DNA of 64,000 nucleotides from Rhinopithecus roxellana (lineage: Eukaryota > Chordata > Mammalia > Primates > Cercopithecidae). Below are positions 63,747 to 64,000 of the stretch, piece after piece. Location of the stretch: NCBI RefSeq assembly GCF_007565055.1, contig NC_044567.1:48818260-48882259 (forward strand), written 5' to 3'. The notes under the pieces were generated by a model. That model was not told the origin of the DNA and did no database searches. It saw only the letters and a list, made by a program, of their open reading frames with translations. The translations under genes were made by a program, and so were the position numbers. Positions within the stretch are counted from its first letter, which is position 1; each line of letters starts with the position of its first letter.

Positions 63747-64000
63747 TGTTTCATACTAACAATGCTTTGTATAGATTATCATGTGGTCCTTAAGATAACA
63801 TTTTTATATTATGTGGATCTTTGTGGAAAAGTATATTTCTCAATGTACATTTTAAACAAACAATTTGTATATTTTTTTATTGGTGGGCAAATATTTAAAA
63901 TATTTGAGTTACAAATTGTATATATGATTGTAATATTGTTTTCTGAATTTTTTGTATTATCTGATTTAGCTTTGTTGGGGTATTTTTTGTATGTAAGTGA
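63747..64000 (+). other. ATAD5: ATAD5 3'UTR (start)
   Basis: AT-rich sequence after the stop. No AATAAA or ATTAAA was seen before the window ends, so the poly(A) site probably lies beyond 64000, or a variant signal is used. Nothing else is recognised here. Confidence 0.75.

Overview
This window is a primate nuclear locus. It carries coding exons 2-23 of ATAD5 (human ELG1 homologue) on the + strand, running from within intron 1 to the stop codon at 63744-63746 and into the 3'UTR. Exon 1 (about 22 residues in human) and the promoter lie upstream. The 22 exons join in one frame at GT/AG sites and give 1812 residues plus stop, so the full protein should be about 1834 aa against 1844 in human (human figures are from memory). 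About a dozen young Alus carry Old World monkey features: a left end reading GGCTCAAGCC on the Alu strand, the GCTAGTTTTTTGTATTTTTT form on the opposite strand, and GGCCGGATCTCAG. I therefore infer a cercopithecid (macaque, baboon or guenon type).

Layout. 1-2133: end of intron 1, with a MIR and a three-Alu tandem array. 2134-4028: the large exon 2, coding the disordered N-terminal third (UAF1-binding segment, PIP-like and SUMO-interaction-like motifs). 4029-35898: exons 3-10, small exons in Alu-rich introns; intron 6 is 9.6 kb and holds a broken-up old LINE-1 and an MST LTR. 35899-48351: exons 11-18, the AAA+ clamp-unloader core (RFC box, Walker A, Walker B-like, sensor 1), with an SP-rich, PIP-like insert in exon 15. 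55615-63746: exons 19-23, the C-terminal RFC-like collar region, with an acidic SIM-like patch in exon 21. No second protein-coding gene was found.

Repeats fill well over half of the window. There are about 115 Alu copies or pieces (close to half of the sequence, mostly antisense to ATAD5), LINE-1 fragments of several ages, a possible half-LINE (HAL1-like), an MLT1 and an MST LTR, MER20 and Tigger DNA transposons, MIRs, microsatellites, and a U6 snRNA retropseudogene itself hit by two Alus. Many Alus sit in arrays sharing one outer target-site duplication or in ladders re-using one target site.

Function. ATAD5 replaces RFC1 in an RFC-like complex with RFC2-5, unloads PCNA from DNA after replication and recruits USP1-UAF1 to deubiquitinate PCNA. 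The points most worth a second look concern splicing: a (TG)n tract as the exon 18 acceptor, a T24 tract at the exon 11 acceptor, 4-nt-spaced tandem donors at exons 11 and 17, and three in-frame AGs at exon 10. I also flag three small in-frame length differences from human and several rearranged Alus. I do not see a new multi-gene system here.
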